Below are positions 16,406 to 23,311 of a DNA stretch of 40,520 nt, piece after piece. A model generated the notes under the pieces. It was not told the DNA's origin. It saw nothing but the letters and a program-made list of their open reading frames with translations, and ran no database searches. The stretch comes from Mycobacterium gordonae (lineage in GTDB: Bacteria > Actinomycetota > Actinomycetes > Mycobacteriales > Mycobacteriaceae): assembly GCF_001417955.2 (NCBI RefSeq), contig NZ_LKTM01000343.1, positions 1 to 40,520 of the forward strand. Direction: 5' to 3'. A program made the position numbers and the translations under genes. Numbering within the stretch: the stretch's first letter is position 1; each line of letters starts with the position of its first letter.

Positions 16406-17776
16406 TCATCGCGCACCGTCGACGGCGAAAGTGACCAGCGCGCCCCAGTGCACCGGGCTGGCGGTGACATCCCCGTCCCGCCAGCGGCGCATTTGCGCAC
16501 GCTGCCAACGATTTACGGCGTACCCGGCATCGGGCTCCTGGTGTGCGGTATCGACCGCGGACACGACATCGGCCATCGGGTCGGGATCGCCGGTGGGCAG
16601 CGCGAATTGGCGGTACGCCGCGGTAGTGGGCAGCGACCAGAGCGTGGCGGTCACCAGCTGCGCCCCGCCCAGGATCATGGCGGCGACCAGTCCGGTCGCC
16701 TCGTCGAACTGGTAGTCGCCGCCTGAGGCGCAGGCCAGCAGCGCCACCCGGGGCGGCATCGGCAGGCGCAGCGACATCAGATCCGACGCGGTCAGGGGCC
16801 GGTGGTTGCCGATGGCCGCCGCGTCGCCGGGTACGGCCGCGGTACACGCCAGATGCAGCGCCGCCCGATCGGCCCGGCCCGACTCGCCGTCGGCGGAGCT
16901 GGCATGTCCGACGTAGACCAGCCGGCTCGGCTTCTCCAGCAGCAACTCTGCCAGCCACCTACGGTCAGCGTCCTGGCGGCGGAAGAGCTCAACCGAACTT
17001 TCCGCGCGGGGTAACACCGCGCGCCGCTGCATCAGCTCGGCGAAGTGCCGCGCCAATGGTGTGTGCTCCGAGGGCCTGCCGAGCACCGAGCCCAGGGCCG
17101 AGTCCGGCCGCTGCCCCGGCACGCGGGGATCCAGAATCAGGATCGGAGGGCCGTCCCGCCTGTCGTCCCAGCGCGCGGCCGTGCGCGGCGCGTGAACGAT
17201 GTTCTGCGGCACCGCCAACAGCACCTCGGCCAGCTCCATCAACCGGTGCCCGTCGGTGTGGTCTCTGACACCTTGGCCACCGAAGGCAAGTTGCCAGGGA
17301 ATCCGGGCGGCGACCCGGCCGCTGGCGGTAATGGCATCCTGGCGGGCCCGCACCAGTTCCTCTTTGCTCGGACCGGATTTCGGCAGCGCCAACAGCCCCC
17401 AGGGCACCCGGGCCAGCCGGGCGCTGGGGGAGACGAACAGCGTCGGACGCTTCGACTCGGCACACTCCGCCAGCAGTTGCCATCCGGCGGCACCGATCAA
17501 CAGCACCCCGAGAATGTAGGCCGCCGTCAACTCGGTATCCGGTGTTGCGAAGGCACCGTGCGACAGCGCCCTCTCGATGGCGTCCCGACGGGATTCGCCG
17601 CCGTGCGGCTCGGGTAGGGCGCCGGCCAGTTCTTCCAAGGCAGCCAACAGGATTGGCTCCTCCACCACCCAGTTGACGGTTCGCGACGGCTCGCCGACGA
17701 CCCACAGGCTCGCGTAGGTGGCGATCCCCACGTCGGCATACCGCAGTACCAGGGTTTGCCGGTCCGGATCGCTCAC
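16406..17776 (-). CDS. CHAT-domain (caspase-like) cysteine protease
   Basis: A 456-aa protein with a C-terminal CHAT domain (caspase HetF associated with TPRs), a clan CD cysteine protease fold. The His-Cys dyad is intact: His291 in LVYVGHASS and Cys349 in VALLACASGG. After it come the family-typical EATGLVAAMILGGAQLV and TATLWSLP segments. The upstream part contains LARVPWGLLAL (121-131), also typical before CHAT domains, and a less clear N-terminal helical/beta region. GTG 17776 overlaps the stop of the TPR gene as GTGA, so the two are translationally coupled. CHAT proteases paired with TPR proteins act in regulated proteolysis or immunity in other bacteria; the substrate here is unknown. 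Confidence 0.92.
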   Translation of the reverse strand: MSDPDRQTLVLRYADVGIATYASLWVVGEPSRTVNWVVEEPILLAALEELAGALPEPHGGESRRDAIERALSHGAFATPDTELTAAYILGVLLIGAAGWQLLAECAESKRPTLFVSPSARLARVPWGLLALPKSGPSKEELVRARQDAITASGRVAARIPWQLAFGGQGVRDHTDGHRLMELAEVLLAVPQNIVHAPRTAARWDDRRDGPPILILDPRVPGQRPDSALGSVLGRPSEHTPLARHFAELMQRRAVLPRAESSVELFRRQDADRRWLAELLLEKPSRLVYVGHASSADGESGRADRAALHLACTAAVPGDAAAIGNHRPLTASDLMSLRLPMPPRVALLACASGGDYQFDEATGLVAAMILGGAQLVTATLWSLPTTAAYRQFALPTGDPDPMADVVSAVDTAHQEPDAGYAVNRWQRAQMRRWRDGDVTASPVHWGALVTFAVDGAR

Positions 17777-19518
17777 GGCCAGGTCGCCCACGCCGGCTCG
17801 GGCGCGTTGACCGCACGGCCGTACCGCTGCAGCGCCAATTCGCGATAGTGGCTCATGATGGCCGTCGTCCCGGGTTGCATCTGCAATGGGGGCAACGGTC
17901 CCAGCCGGGTCAGCGAATCCCCCTGCGCCCCGGACGGACCCGCGGCCGCGATGGCCGGTGTGAGTTCGTCGCCGGCTTCGATCAACCCCGGCGCAGCGGC
18001 GGTCGACTCCCACTCGCCGATCCGGCGCTCCTGGTGTTCGGCGTTGAAAGTCCCGCGCGCACTGTGGTATTCGACCAATTCGCTGATCAGTTGGGTGTTC
18101 TCCCATTCCCAGGCGACGGCGAAGGCGCTTGCCAGCACAGGTGCCGAAATGCGTGCCGCCCAGCGTGCTCGTGCATCGGCGTCGGCGATCGAATAACGCA
18201 CCGAGTCGACCGCCAGTGCGGCGGGCACCTTGAGTTCGGCGGCCTGTTCCAGCTTCTTCATCGCGCGCCAATACTCCGGGGTGCCCACCTCGCCGCGCAG
18301 GATTCCCAGCGACTCGGCCTGGCGTGCCTCGGTTTCCTGCAACGACTCCTCCGGGTCGCCCGATCCGTCGAATCCCATGTCCGACAACGCATCGGCCCGC
18401 CACACCGTGCCGAGGTGGTTGTCGAGCAGTGCGTACTGCAGCCAGCTGCTGCGCGGGGAGGAGTCGAGCAACTCGCGGGCCTGGGCGATCAGCTCGACAG
18501 CCTCGGCGAACCGGCCCCAGAAAATCGCAATCCAGCTGCGCTGCAGCAGGATGCGGTGTAGGTACAGGGGCTTGCCCAGTTCGCGCCAATGCTGTTCGGC
18601 CTGTTCCCAGCACCGGTCGGCTTCTTCGAGGGCGCCGCTGCCGAGGCGGGTGAGGCCGAGGTAGAGCCAGCAGCGGGATACGTCGTGTGCCCGTGCGTAT
18701 CCGCTGATCACCTGATAAGCCTCCGAGGCCAATTGCTCGGTCATGACGTGGTCGCCGACCGACCAGCAGGCCGCCGCCCGCTCCAATTTCGTTCGTGCGT
18801 CCGCAAGTTGCCATCCTCTGGCCTGGGCACGCGCTCCCGCGCGACGCAACCAGGGCTCGGCTTCCGGTAGACGCCCTGTCTCGATGCAGAATCGTCCGTA
18901 CCCGGTGGCCGCCAAAACCCAGATGTACTCGCCATATTCGGTGCCGGCGGCGGACGGGTCCAGGACGTCGAGCACCTGTTCCCACATCGGAGCGGACTGC
19001 ACGTGCAGGTCATCGTCACACAATGCCGTCGCGCACAGGACCCGGGCGTGGGTGATCAGGTTCGCGTGTTCGTCGGCCAGATCGGGGAGATCGGGGCCGG
19101 GTTCGCTCAGCAGATCCAGGGCAGCCAGGGCCTGCTCATGGTCGCCCTCGGCCGCGGCCAACCCGATCTGCAGGAACTGCGCGCGTCGCGAGTAGCGGCA
19201 GATCATCCGGTCGATCTCGGATTGCGACATGCGCACCTTCTCGGCCGCCTCCGGCAGCGTGCCGGCCCGAATGCCCCGATAGGTCGCCAGGGGCTCCCGG
19301 ATGCGCTGAATGCATTCGCGCACACCGTCATTGGCTCCCCGTACCAGGTAGACGGCGCCGAGCTGAGCAAAGACTTCCAGCAGCAGATCGTCGCGATCCT
19401 CCTGCTCGATCCGCGGCATCAGCGACAGCAGCAGATCCCGGGCCGCGGCCTCGTCGGCCGTAAACGCCAGGCTGTGGGCCTGCTCGAGCGCACGCTCGAT
19501 GTCGTCGGAGATCGACAC
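17773..19518 (-). CDS. TPR-like helical repeat protein, partner of the CHAT protease
   Basis: A 581-aa, predominantly helical soluble protein with repeated TPR-like pairs: LLLEVFAQLGAVYLVRGAND, EYIWVLAATGYGRFCIETGR, CWLYLGLTRLGSGALEEAD and RSWIAIFWGRFAEAVELIAQ are each followed by an Ala-rich second helix. The C-terminal ~120 residues are less repetitive and Pro/Gly-rich near residues 500-555. No signal peptide. GTG 19518 (VSISDDIERALEQAH) is taken as start; no strong ribosome site is visible. The TGA overlaps the CHAT gene start by 4 bp. TPR proteins beside CHAT proteases usually sense or scaffold and hold the protease inactive; this is inferred. A terminator separates it from the lipoprotein gene upstream. 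Confidence 0.87.
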   Translation of the reverse strand: MSISDDIERALEQAHSLAFTADEAAARDLLLSLMPRIEQEDRDDLLLEVFAQLGAVYLVRGANDGVRECIQRIREPLATYRGIRAGTLPEAAEKVRMSQSEIDRMICRYSRRAQFLQIGLAAAEGDHEQALAALDLLSEPGPDLPDLADEHANLITHARVLCATALCDDDLHVQSAPMWEQVLDVLDPSAAGTEYGEYIWVLAATGYGRFCIETGRLPEAEPWLRRAGARAQARGWQLADARTKLERAAACWSVGDHVMTEQLASEAYQVISGYARAHDVSRCWLYLGLTRLGSGALEEADRCWEQAEQHWRELGKPLYLHRILLQRSWIAIFWGRFAEAVELIAQARELLDSSPRSSWLQYALLDNHLGTVWRADALSDMGFDGSGDPEESLQETEARQAESLGILRGEVGTPEYWRAMKKLEQAAELKVPAALAVDSVRYSIADADARARWAARISAPVLASAFAVAWEWENTQLISELVEYHSARGTFNAEHQERRIGEWESTAAAPGLIEAGDELTPAIAAAGPSGAQGDSLTRLGPLPPLQMQPGTTAIMSHYRELALQRYGRAVNAPEPAWATWP

Positions 19519-19547
19519 GGCTGCATCATAAGTCCTGCGTCCAATCC

Positions 19548-19582
19548 GGAACGGCGGACGTGCACTGCACGTCCGCCGCTCC
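19548..19582 (-). terminator. Long palindromic terminator after the LpqH-like gene
   Basis: CGGCGGACGTGCA (19552-19564) and TGCACGTCCGCCG (19566-19578) form a perfect 13-bp stem around a single central base. The stem can extend by GGA/TCC past one mismatch. It lies 14-18 nt after the stop of the minus-strand lipoprotein gene and 30 nt before the TPR gene start, so it insulates the CHAT operon from the lipoprotein transcript. Confidence 0.75.
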
Positions 19583-19595
19583 GAACCGCCCCTCG

Positions 19596-20081
19596 TCAGC
19601 CGCACGAGACCTTGATGTTGAAGTCCTTGGTGATCATTCCGGCCATCGGGTTCTTCAGGTCAGCGCCCTGAGCCTGACCGGTGATCGTGTAGGTCTTGCC
19701 GTCCACCGACACCTTGGCCGAGCCGACCTTGGAACCCATGTTGTCGGCGACCGACAGGGCGTTGCCGTCGACGACCATGGCCAGCGACTCGACAGTGGGC
19801 GGGTTGCCGTCGGCCATCACCACCGCCAGCGCCTGCTGGCCGCCGGTGGAACCGCTGCCGATGTTGATCTTGCCGCCCTGCTTGACGCAGGTCACCGAGG
19901 AGGGGTTCAGGCCCGGCAGGTCCGAGCCGCCGACCTTGACCTCGGTTCCCGCGCCGCCGTTGGTGGCCACGCTCGCCGAGCCGTTCGACGCCGGGCTGGC
20001 ACTGTGGCCGCCGCTGGAACATCCGACCAGCGCCGACGCGCAGCCAAGGGTTCCGATCGCCACCGCGATAACACGCTTCAC
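19596..20081 (-). CDS. LpqH-family (19-kDa antigen-like) lipoprotein
   Basis: A 161-aa lipoprotein precursor. The N-terminus (KRVIAVAIG and onward) is a signal peptide ending in lipobox LVGC with lipidated Cys21. A Ser/Gly/Ala linker follows. The C-terminal domain has the pattern of the mycobacterial 19-kDa lipoprotein family LpqH: VTCVKQGGKINIGSG, the strand VGSAKVSVDGKTYTITGQ, GADLKNPMAGMITKDFNI and a final VSC Cys pairing with the earlier one. Such proteins are surface-exposed, TLR2-active and influence envelope transport; the biochemical role is unclear. GTG 20081 has GGAAGGAAG just upstream; ATG 20099 is an alternative. It is divergent from the 122-aa gene. It is probably a paralog, not LpqH itself. 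Confidence 0.88.
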   Translation of the reverse strand: MKRVIAVAIGTLGCASALVGCSSGGHSASPASNGSASVATNGGAGTEVKVGGSDLPGLNPSSVTCVKQGGKINIGSGSTGGQQALAVVMADGNPPTVESLAMVVDGNALSVADNMGSKVGSAKVSVDGKTYTITGQAQGADLKNPMAGMITKDFNIKVSCG

Positions 20082-20175
20082 TGGACTTCCTTCCGTCATG
20101 CGCCGCCCCGATGGCGTCGTCATGGGAGAAGTGCAGATCGCCGCTGCCGCTACCGATCCCAATTATGGTTGCGGC

Positions 20176-20544
20176 ATGGCAAGCGTGAAGTGGCTGGAAA
20201 AGCCGGAGAGTCACGACTTTCCGGCCGCCGCCGACTATCTGGCACTGGTGGCCGACGCGCACACCGTCAACGAGTTGACCGCAGAACTCCGGGCCGGTGA
20301 CGTTGTGCACAAGAAAGCCAAGGACATACTCCGGGCCGCACAGTTGAGGTTGCTCGACGCGGACAACCCCCATGTGGCGGCGGACCTGGCCAAGATCAGG
20401 AAGGGGCAACCGCTGTCGCCCATTCTGCTGATCCGCGGGAACTACGCGACCGGTGTCCCGTTGCAGATCGCGGACGGCTACCACCGGGTGTGCGCGAGCT
20501 ATCACACCGACGAGAACACCGACATCCCGGTGATTCTGGTGTAG
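20176..20544 (+). CDS. Small protein with ParB/sulfiredoxin-like box (122 aa)
   Basis: A 122-aa soluble protein conserved-looking by composition. The C-terminal half reads KIRKGQPLSPILLIRGN, then PLQIADGYHRVCASYH and DIPVILV. The order strand-DGYHRVxAxY-strand resembles the ParB/Srx-fold box in which G-x-H/R-R-x-x-A binds phosphate or nucleotide. The N-terminal half is helical. There is no DNA-binding helix-turn-helix, so it is not a ParB. Function unknown; the fold resemblance is inference. Start at ATG 20176, 94 bp from the divergent lipoprotein gene. It ends 8 bp before the convergent lucA stop. Confidence 0.78.
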   Translation: MASVKWLEKPESHDFPAAADYLALVADAHTVNELTAELRAGDVVHKKAKDILRAAQLRLLDADNPHVAADLAKIRKGQPLSPILLIRGNYATGVPLQIADGYHRVCASYHTDENTDIPVILV

Positions 20545-20552
20545 CGGAGGAA

Positions 20553-21404
20553 CTACTCCTCGACGGCGACGCCGCCCCGGGTGCGCCGGCGGCGGTGCGA
20601 GGTCTTGCCGGTGGGGCGGCGGTTGCGTAACCGCGCGGACGACTCGACCGTCTTCTCAGACGCCGGTGCCGGCGCTTCGACGGTCTCTGCCGCCGCCTCA
20701 TCCGGCGCCGATTCCTCGCTCAGTACCGGGGCGGGCGCTTCGACGGTTTCGGCGGCCGCCTCGTCTTCGGTTTCGGCGGTGACGGTTTCCGTGGCATCTT
20801 CCTGTTCCGAGGTCTCTTCGGTGTCCTCGGCGTCCTCGGTGTCCCCGGTGTCCTCGTCCTCGGTGTCCTCGTCTTCGGCGTCCTCGTCCTCGGCCACCGC
20901 CACGCCGGCCTTCCCGCGCTTCTTCCCGCGGATCCGGCGTTCCTTGACCTTCTTCGGCTTGATCGGTTTCGGCGGCGGGGGTGGCAGCTCAGCGACGAAC
21001 GACAGATAGAACGCGAAGAACCCGAGCACCCCGATCGCCGCGGCGGCACCGTAGATCGCGAACAACCACTGGCCGGCGGTATCGAGGCTGAACCAGTGCT
21101 CACTGATCGCGGTGCCGATGATCAGCACCCCGGCTAGCACATGCGCGACGATCGAGCAGGTTCTGATGGTCAGCGCCAGCTGAGGCACTGCCAGTTCCGG
21201 CTTGCGGGTGCGCAACAGCGTGAACACCACTGGCAAGGCGGCCAGGCCGAGCAGCGCACCGGTCACGATGCGCAGCGTCATCCCCGCGCCACTGCTGATG
21301 TCGCCCATCAGCTCGAGCCACCGGGGCAGGACGAAATAGAAGTAGAGGACGCCGGCGCCGATCGTGAACAATGCGTGCCACAGGATGGCGACCTTGCGCC
21401 CCAT
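20553..21404 (-). CDS. lucA: LucA (Rv3723-like) lipid-uptake coordinator membrane protein
   Basis: A 283-aa protein with four predicted transmembrane helices at about residues 8-28, 45-66, 84-102 and 113-136. These are followed by a Pro-rich, very basic linker (PPPPPKPIKPKKVKERRIRG) and a long low-complexity acidic tail (EDED/TEDED/EETSEQED repeats, then two copies of an AAAETVEAPAP segment) and a basic end. The N-terminal helices and position next to tRNA-Ser and the aspartate aminotransferase match Rv3723. In M. tuberculosis LucA stabilises the Mce1 and Mce4 fatty-acid and cholesterol importers. The tail is longer than in the M. tuberculosis protein as I recall it. ATG 21404. Confidence 0.8.
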   Translation of the reverse strand: MGRKVAILWHALFTIGAGVLYFYFVLPRWLELMGDISSGAGMTLRIVTGALLGLAALPVVFTLLRTRKPELAVPQLALTIRTCSIVAHVLAGVLIIGTAISEHWFSLDTAGQWLFAIYGAAAAIGVLGFFAFYLSFVAELPPPPPKPIKPKKVKERRIRGKKRGKAGVAVAEDEDAEDEDTEDEDTGDTEDAEDTEETSEQEDATETVTAETEDEAAAETVEAPAPVLSEESAPDEAAAETVEAPAPASEKTVESSARLRNRRPTGKTSHRRRRTRGGVAVEE

Positions 21405-21501
21405 ACCACTCCCTCAAGCTGGTGAACCCAAGCCGCCGAAAATTGACCGGGCCCGACAGCCGGTTCCGGTATCGGTCCTGGTCAAACGGCAGACCGTACA
21501 G

Positions 21502-21587
21502 CGGAGGATGCGGGATTTGAACCCGCGAGGGCTGTTAACCCAACCCGCGTTCCAGGCGAGCGCCATAGGCCACTAGGCGAATCCTCC
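21502..21587 (-). tRNA. tRNA-Ser (anticodon GGA)
   Basis: On the minus strand a 7-bp acceptor stem GGAGGAT/ATCCTCC is formed between 21587-21581 and 21509-21503, with discriminator G at 21502. The anticodon loop CTGGAAC gives anticodon GGA, decoding UCC/UCU. A long variable arm and the T-loop GTTCAAATC are present, as in type II tRNAs for serine. CCA is not encoded. Confidence 0.93.
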
Positions 21588-21670
21588 GTGGTCATGGTAG
21601 CTGCTGATGCGGGCCGGGTGTTCTCGCGGCCGCCGCCGCGCCGAGAAAGCCAGGTACTACACTCGCCGTT

Positions 21671-21756
21671 GGACCCCGCGCGGCGTCTATCCTGTGAACT
21701 CCCCCAGGGCCGGAAGGCAGCAAGGGTCAATGGGCTCTGTCGGGTGCGCGGGGTCC
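21671..21756 (+). ncRNA. ffs: Signal recognition particle RNA (4.5S type)
   Basis: The SRP core is visible as GGCCGGAAGGCAGCAAGGGTC, spanning about 21708-21728, with the GGAA tetraloop and the AGCA internal loop that bind Ffh. The ends pair as GGACCCCGCGC (21671-21681) with GCGCGGGGTCC (21746-21756), closing a single long hairpin. Exact ends are estimated from this pairing. It lies between tRNA-Ser and the aminotransferase gene. Confidence 0.88.
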
Positions 21757-21802
21757 CCTTATGCCCACGCTTGACATGCGGTTTCGATGGGAAGGGTCCC
21801 TG

Positions 21803-23071
21803 GTGTCGTTTGAGTCCCTCAGCCCTGAAGAGCTCTCGGCTCTGCACGCGCGCCACCAGCAGGAGTACGCGGAACTGCAGGCCAAGAAGTTGTCTTTGGA
21901 CCTGACGCGCGGAAAGCCCTCACCGGAGCAGCTCGACCTCTCCAACCGGTTGTTGACGCTGCCCGGGGACGACTTCCGCGATGCGGAGGGAACCGACACC
22001 CGCAACTACGGCGGCCTGCACGGGCTGCCCGGACTGCGCGAGATTTTCGCCGAACTGCTCGGCCTGCCCGTGCAGAACCTGATCGCGGGCAACAACGCCA
22101 GCCTGGAATTCATGCACGACGCCGTCGTCTTCTCCATGCTGCACGGCGGGGTGGACTCGCCGCGGCCCTGGAAAGACGAGCCGGCCGTCAAGTTCTTGTG
22201 CCCCGTTCCCGGTTACGACCGGCACTTCTCCATCACCGAGACGATGGGGATCGAGATGATCCCCGTTCCGATGGTCGAGGACGGCCCGGACGTCGACCTG
22301 ATCGAGGAACTGGTCGCGGCCGACCCCGCAATCAAGGGAATGTGGACGGTTCCGGTGTTCGGCAACCCCACCGGCATCACCTACTCGTGGGAGACCGTGC
22401 GACGGCTGGTGCAGATGCGCACGGCGGCACCCGACTTCCGGCTGTTCTGGGACAACGCCTACGCGGTGCACACGCTGACGCACGACTTCGTCCGCCAGGT
22501 GGACGTGCTGGGCCTGGCCACCAAGGCCGGCAACCCCAACCGGCCGTACATCTTCGCCTCCACCTCGAAGATCACCTTCGCCGGTGCCGGGGTGGCCTTC
22601 TTCGGCGGCTCGTTGGGCAACATCGCGTGGTACCTGCAGTACGCCGCGAAAAGGTCGATCGGCCCGGACAAGGTGAACCAGCTGCGGCATCTGCGCTTCT
22701 TCGGCGATGCCGACGGGGTGCGGCTGCATATGCAGCGTCACCAGCAGATCCTGGCGCCGAAGTTCGCTCTGGTGGCCGAGATCCTGTCTGAGCGCTTCGG
22801 TGACTCCAAGATCGCCTCGTGGACCGACCCCAAGGGCGGCTACTTCGTCAGTCTCGACGTCCTGCCCGGCACGGCGCGCCGCACCGTCGCGCTGGCCAAG
22901 GACGCCGGCATCGCGGTCACCGAAGCGGGCGCGTCTTTCCCGTACCGCAAGGACCCGGAGGACAAGAACATCCGGATCGCGCCGTCGTTCCCGTCGCTGC
23001 CGGACCTCCGCGACGCGGTCGACGGGCTGTCGACCTGTGCCCTGCTGGCGGCGACGGAGTCCCTGCTCTAG
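21803..23071 (+). CDS. Aspartate aminotransferase, atypical class I (Rv3722c-like)
   Basis: A 422-aa PLP-dependent aminotransferase. The PLP lysine is Lys256 in STSKITFAGAGVAF. Other landmarks are TRGKPSPEQLDLS near the start, GNNASLEFM for phosphate binding, VPVFGNPTGITYS with the conserved Asn, and LFWDNAYAVH with the Asp that contacts the pyridine nitrogen. This matches the divergent group represented by Rv3722c, shown in M. tuberculosis to be the main aspartate aminotransferase, supplying aspartate from oxaloacetate and glutamate. GTG 21803 follows GAAGGG by a good distance; an upstream ATG at 21761 would begin 4 nt after the SRP RNA hairpin, so is less likely. It is followed by dnaX, as in M. 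tuberculosis. Confidence 0.92.
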   Translation: MSFESLSPEELSALHARHQQEYAELQAKKLSLDLTRGKPSPEQLDLSNRLLTLPGDDFRDAEGTDTRNYGGLHGLPGLREIFAELLGLPVQNLIAGNNASLEFMHDAVVFSMLHGGVDSPRPWKDEPAVKFLCPVPGYDRHFSITETMGIEMIPVPMVEDGPDVDLIEELVAADPAIKGMWTVPVFGNPTGITYSWETVRRLVQMRTAAPDFRLFWDNAYAVHTLTHDFVRQVDVLGLATKAGNPNRPYIFASTSKITFAGAGVAFFGGSLGNIAWYLQYAAKRSIGPDKVNQLRHLRFFGDADGVRLHMQRHQQILAPKFALVAEILSERFGDSKIASWTDPKGGYFVSLDVLPGTARRTVALAKDAGIAVTEAGASFPYRKDPEDKNIRIAPSFPSLPDLRDAVDGLSTCALLAATESLL

Positions 23072-23084
23072 TTGTTGGCTCTGC

Positions 23085-23292
23085 GGCGCGCATCGTCACC
23101 GGGCGCGGCTTGAGTGTGCATCCTCCGCATCGCGTGTGCGTCCACTGCGGCGACACGCCGACGGGTATCGCGGTACGCGCACACTCAGCGCGGGAGTGCA
23201 CAGGAGAGCGCCCTCCGGGGCGCGCATCGTCACCGGCGCGCCTCGAGGGCCTGCCTCCTCCTCGCGCCCTCCGGGGCGCGCATCGTCACCGG
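23085..23292 (+). repeat. Three short direct repeats in the aminotransferase-dnaX gap
   Basis: The 18-mer GGCGCGCATCGTCACCGG occurs exactly at 23085-23102, 23219-23236 and 23275-23292. Copies two and three extend to identical 29-nt units (23208-23236 and 23264-23292) spaced 56 nt apart. Each begins with a hairpin GCGCCC-TCCG-GGGCGC. Between copies one and two an inverted pair TGAGTGTGC (23111-23119) / GCACACTCA (23179-23187) frames a further GC-rich stretch. No coding frame with sense is visible here. It may be a dispersed intergenic element with a transcript-ending role. Confidence 0.75.
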
Positions 23293-23311
23293 GCGTCGGT
23301 AGCCTGCTCAC

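Noticed and set aside
16406..18985. An apparently continuous 859-aa CHAT protein including a long Arg/Gly-rich N-terminal half
   Set aside because: The first half is an out-of-frame reading of the TPR gene with the Arg/Pro/Gly composition of GC-rich shadow frames; the real CHAT gene starts at GTG 17776, overlapping the TPR stop.
13516..19518. The CHAT protease being part of a type III-E CRISPR (Craspase) system
   Set aside because: No gRAMP effector, Cas1/Cas2 or repeat-spacer array is present anywhere in the window.
21502..21587. tRNA-Ser as integration site of a mobile element carrying the CHAT locus
   Set aside because: No integrase, no duplicated tRNA 3' end and no direct repeat flanking the 11.9-20.5 kb interval was found; lucA, a core gene, lies between.
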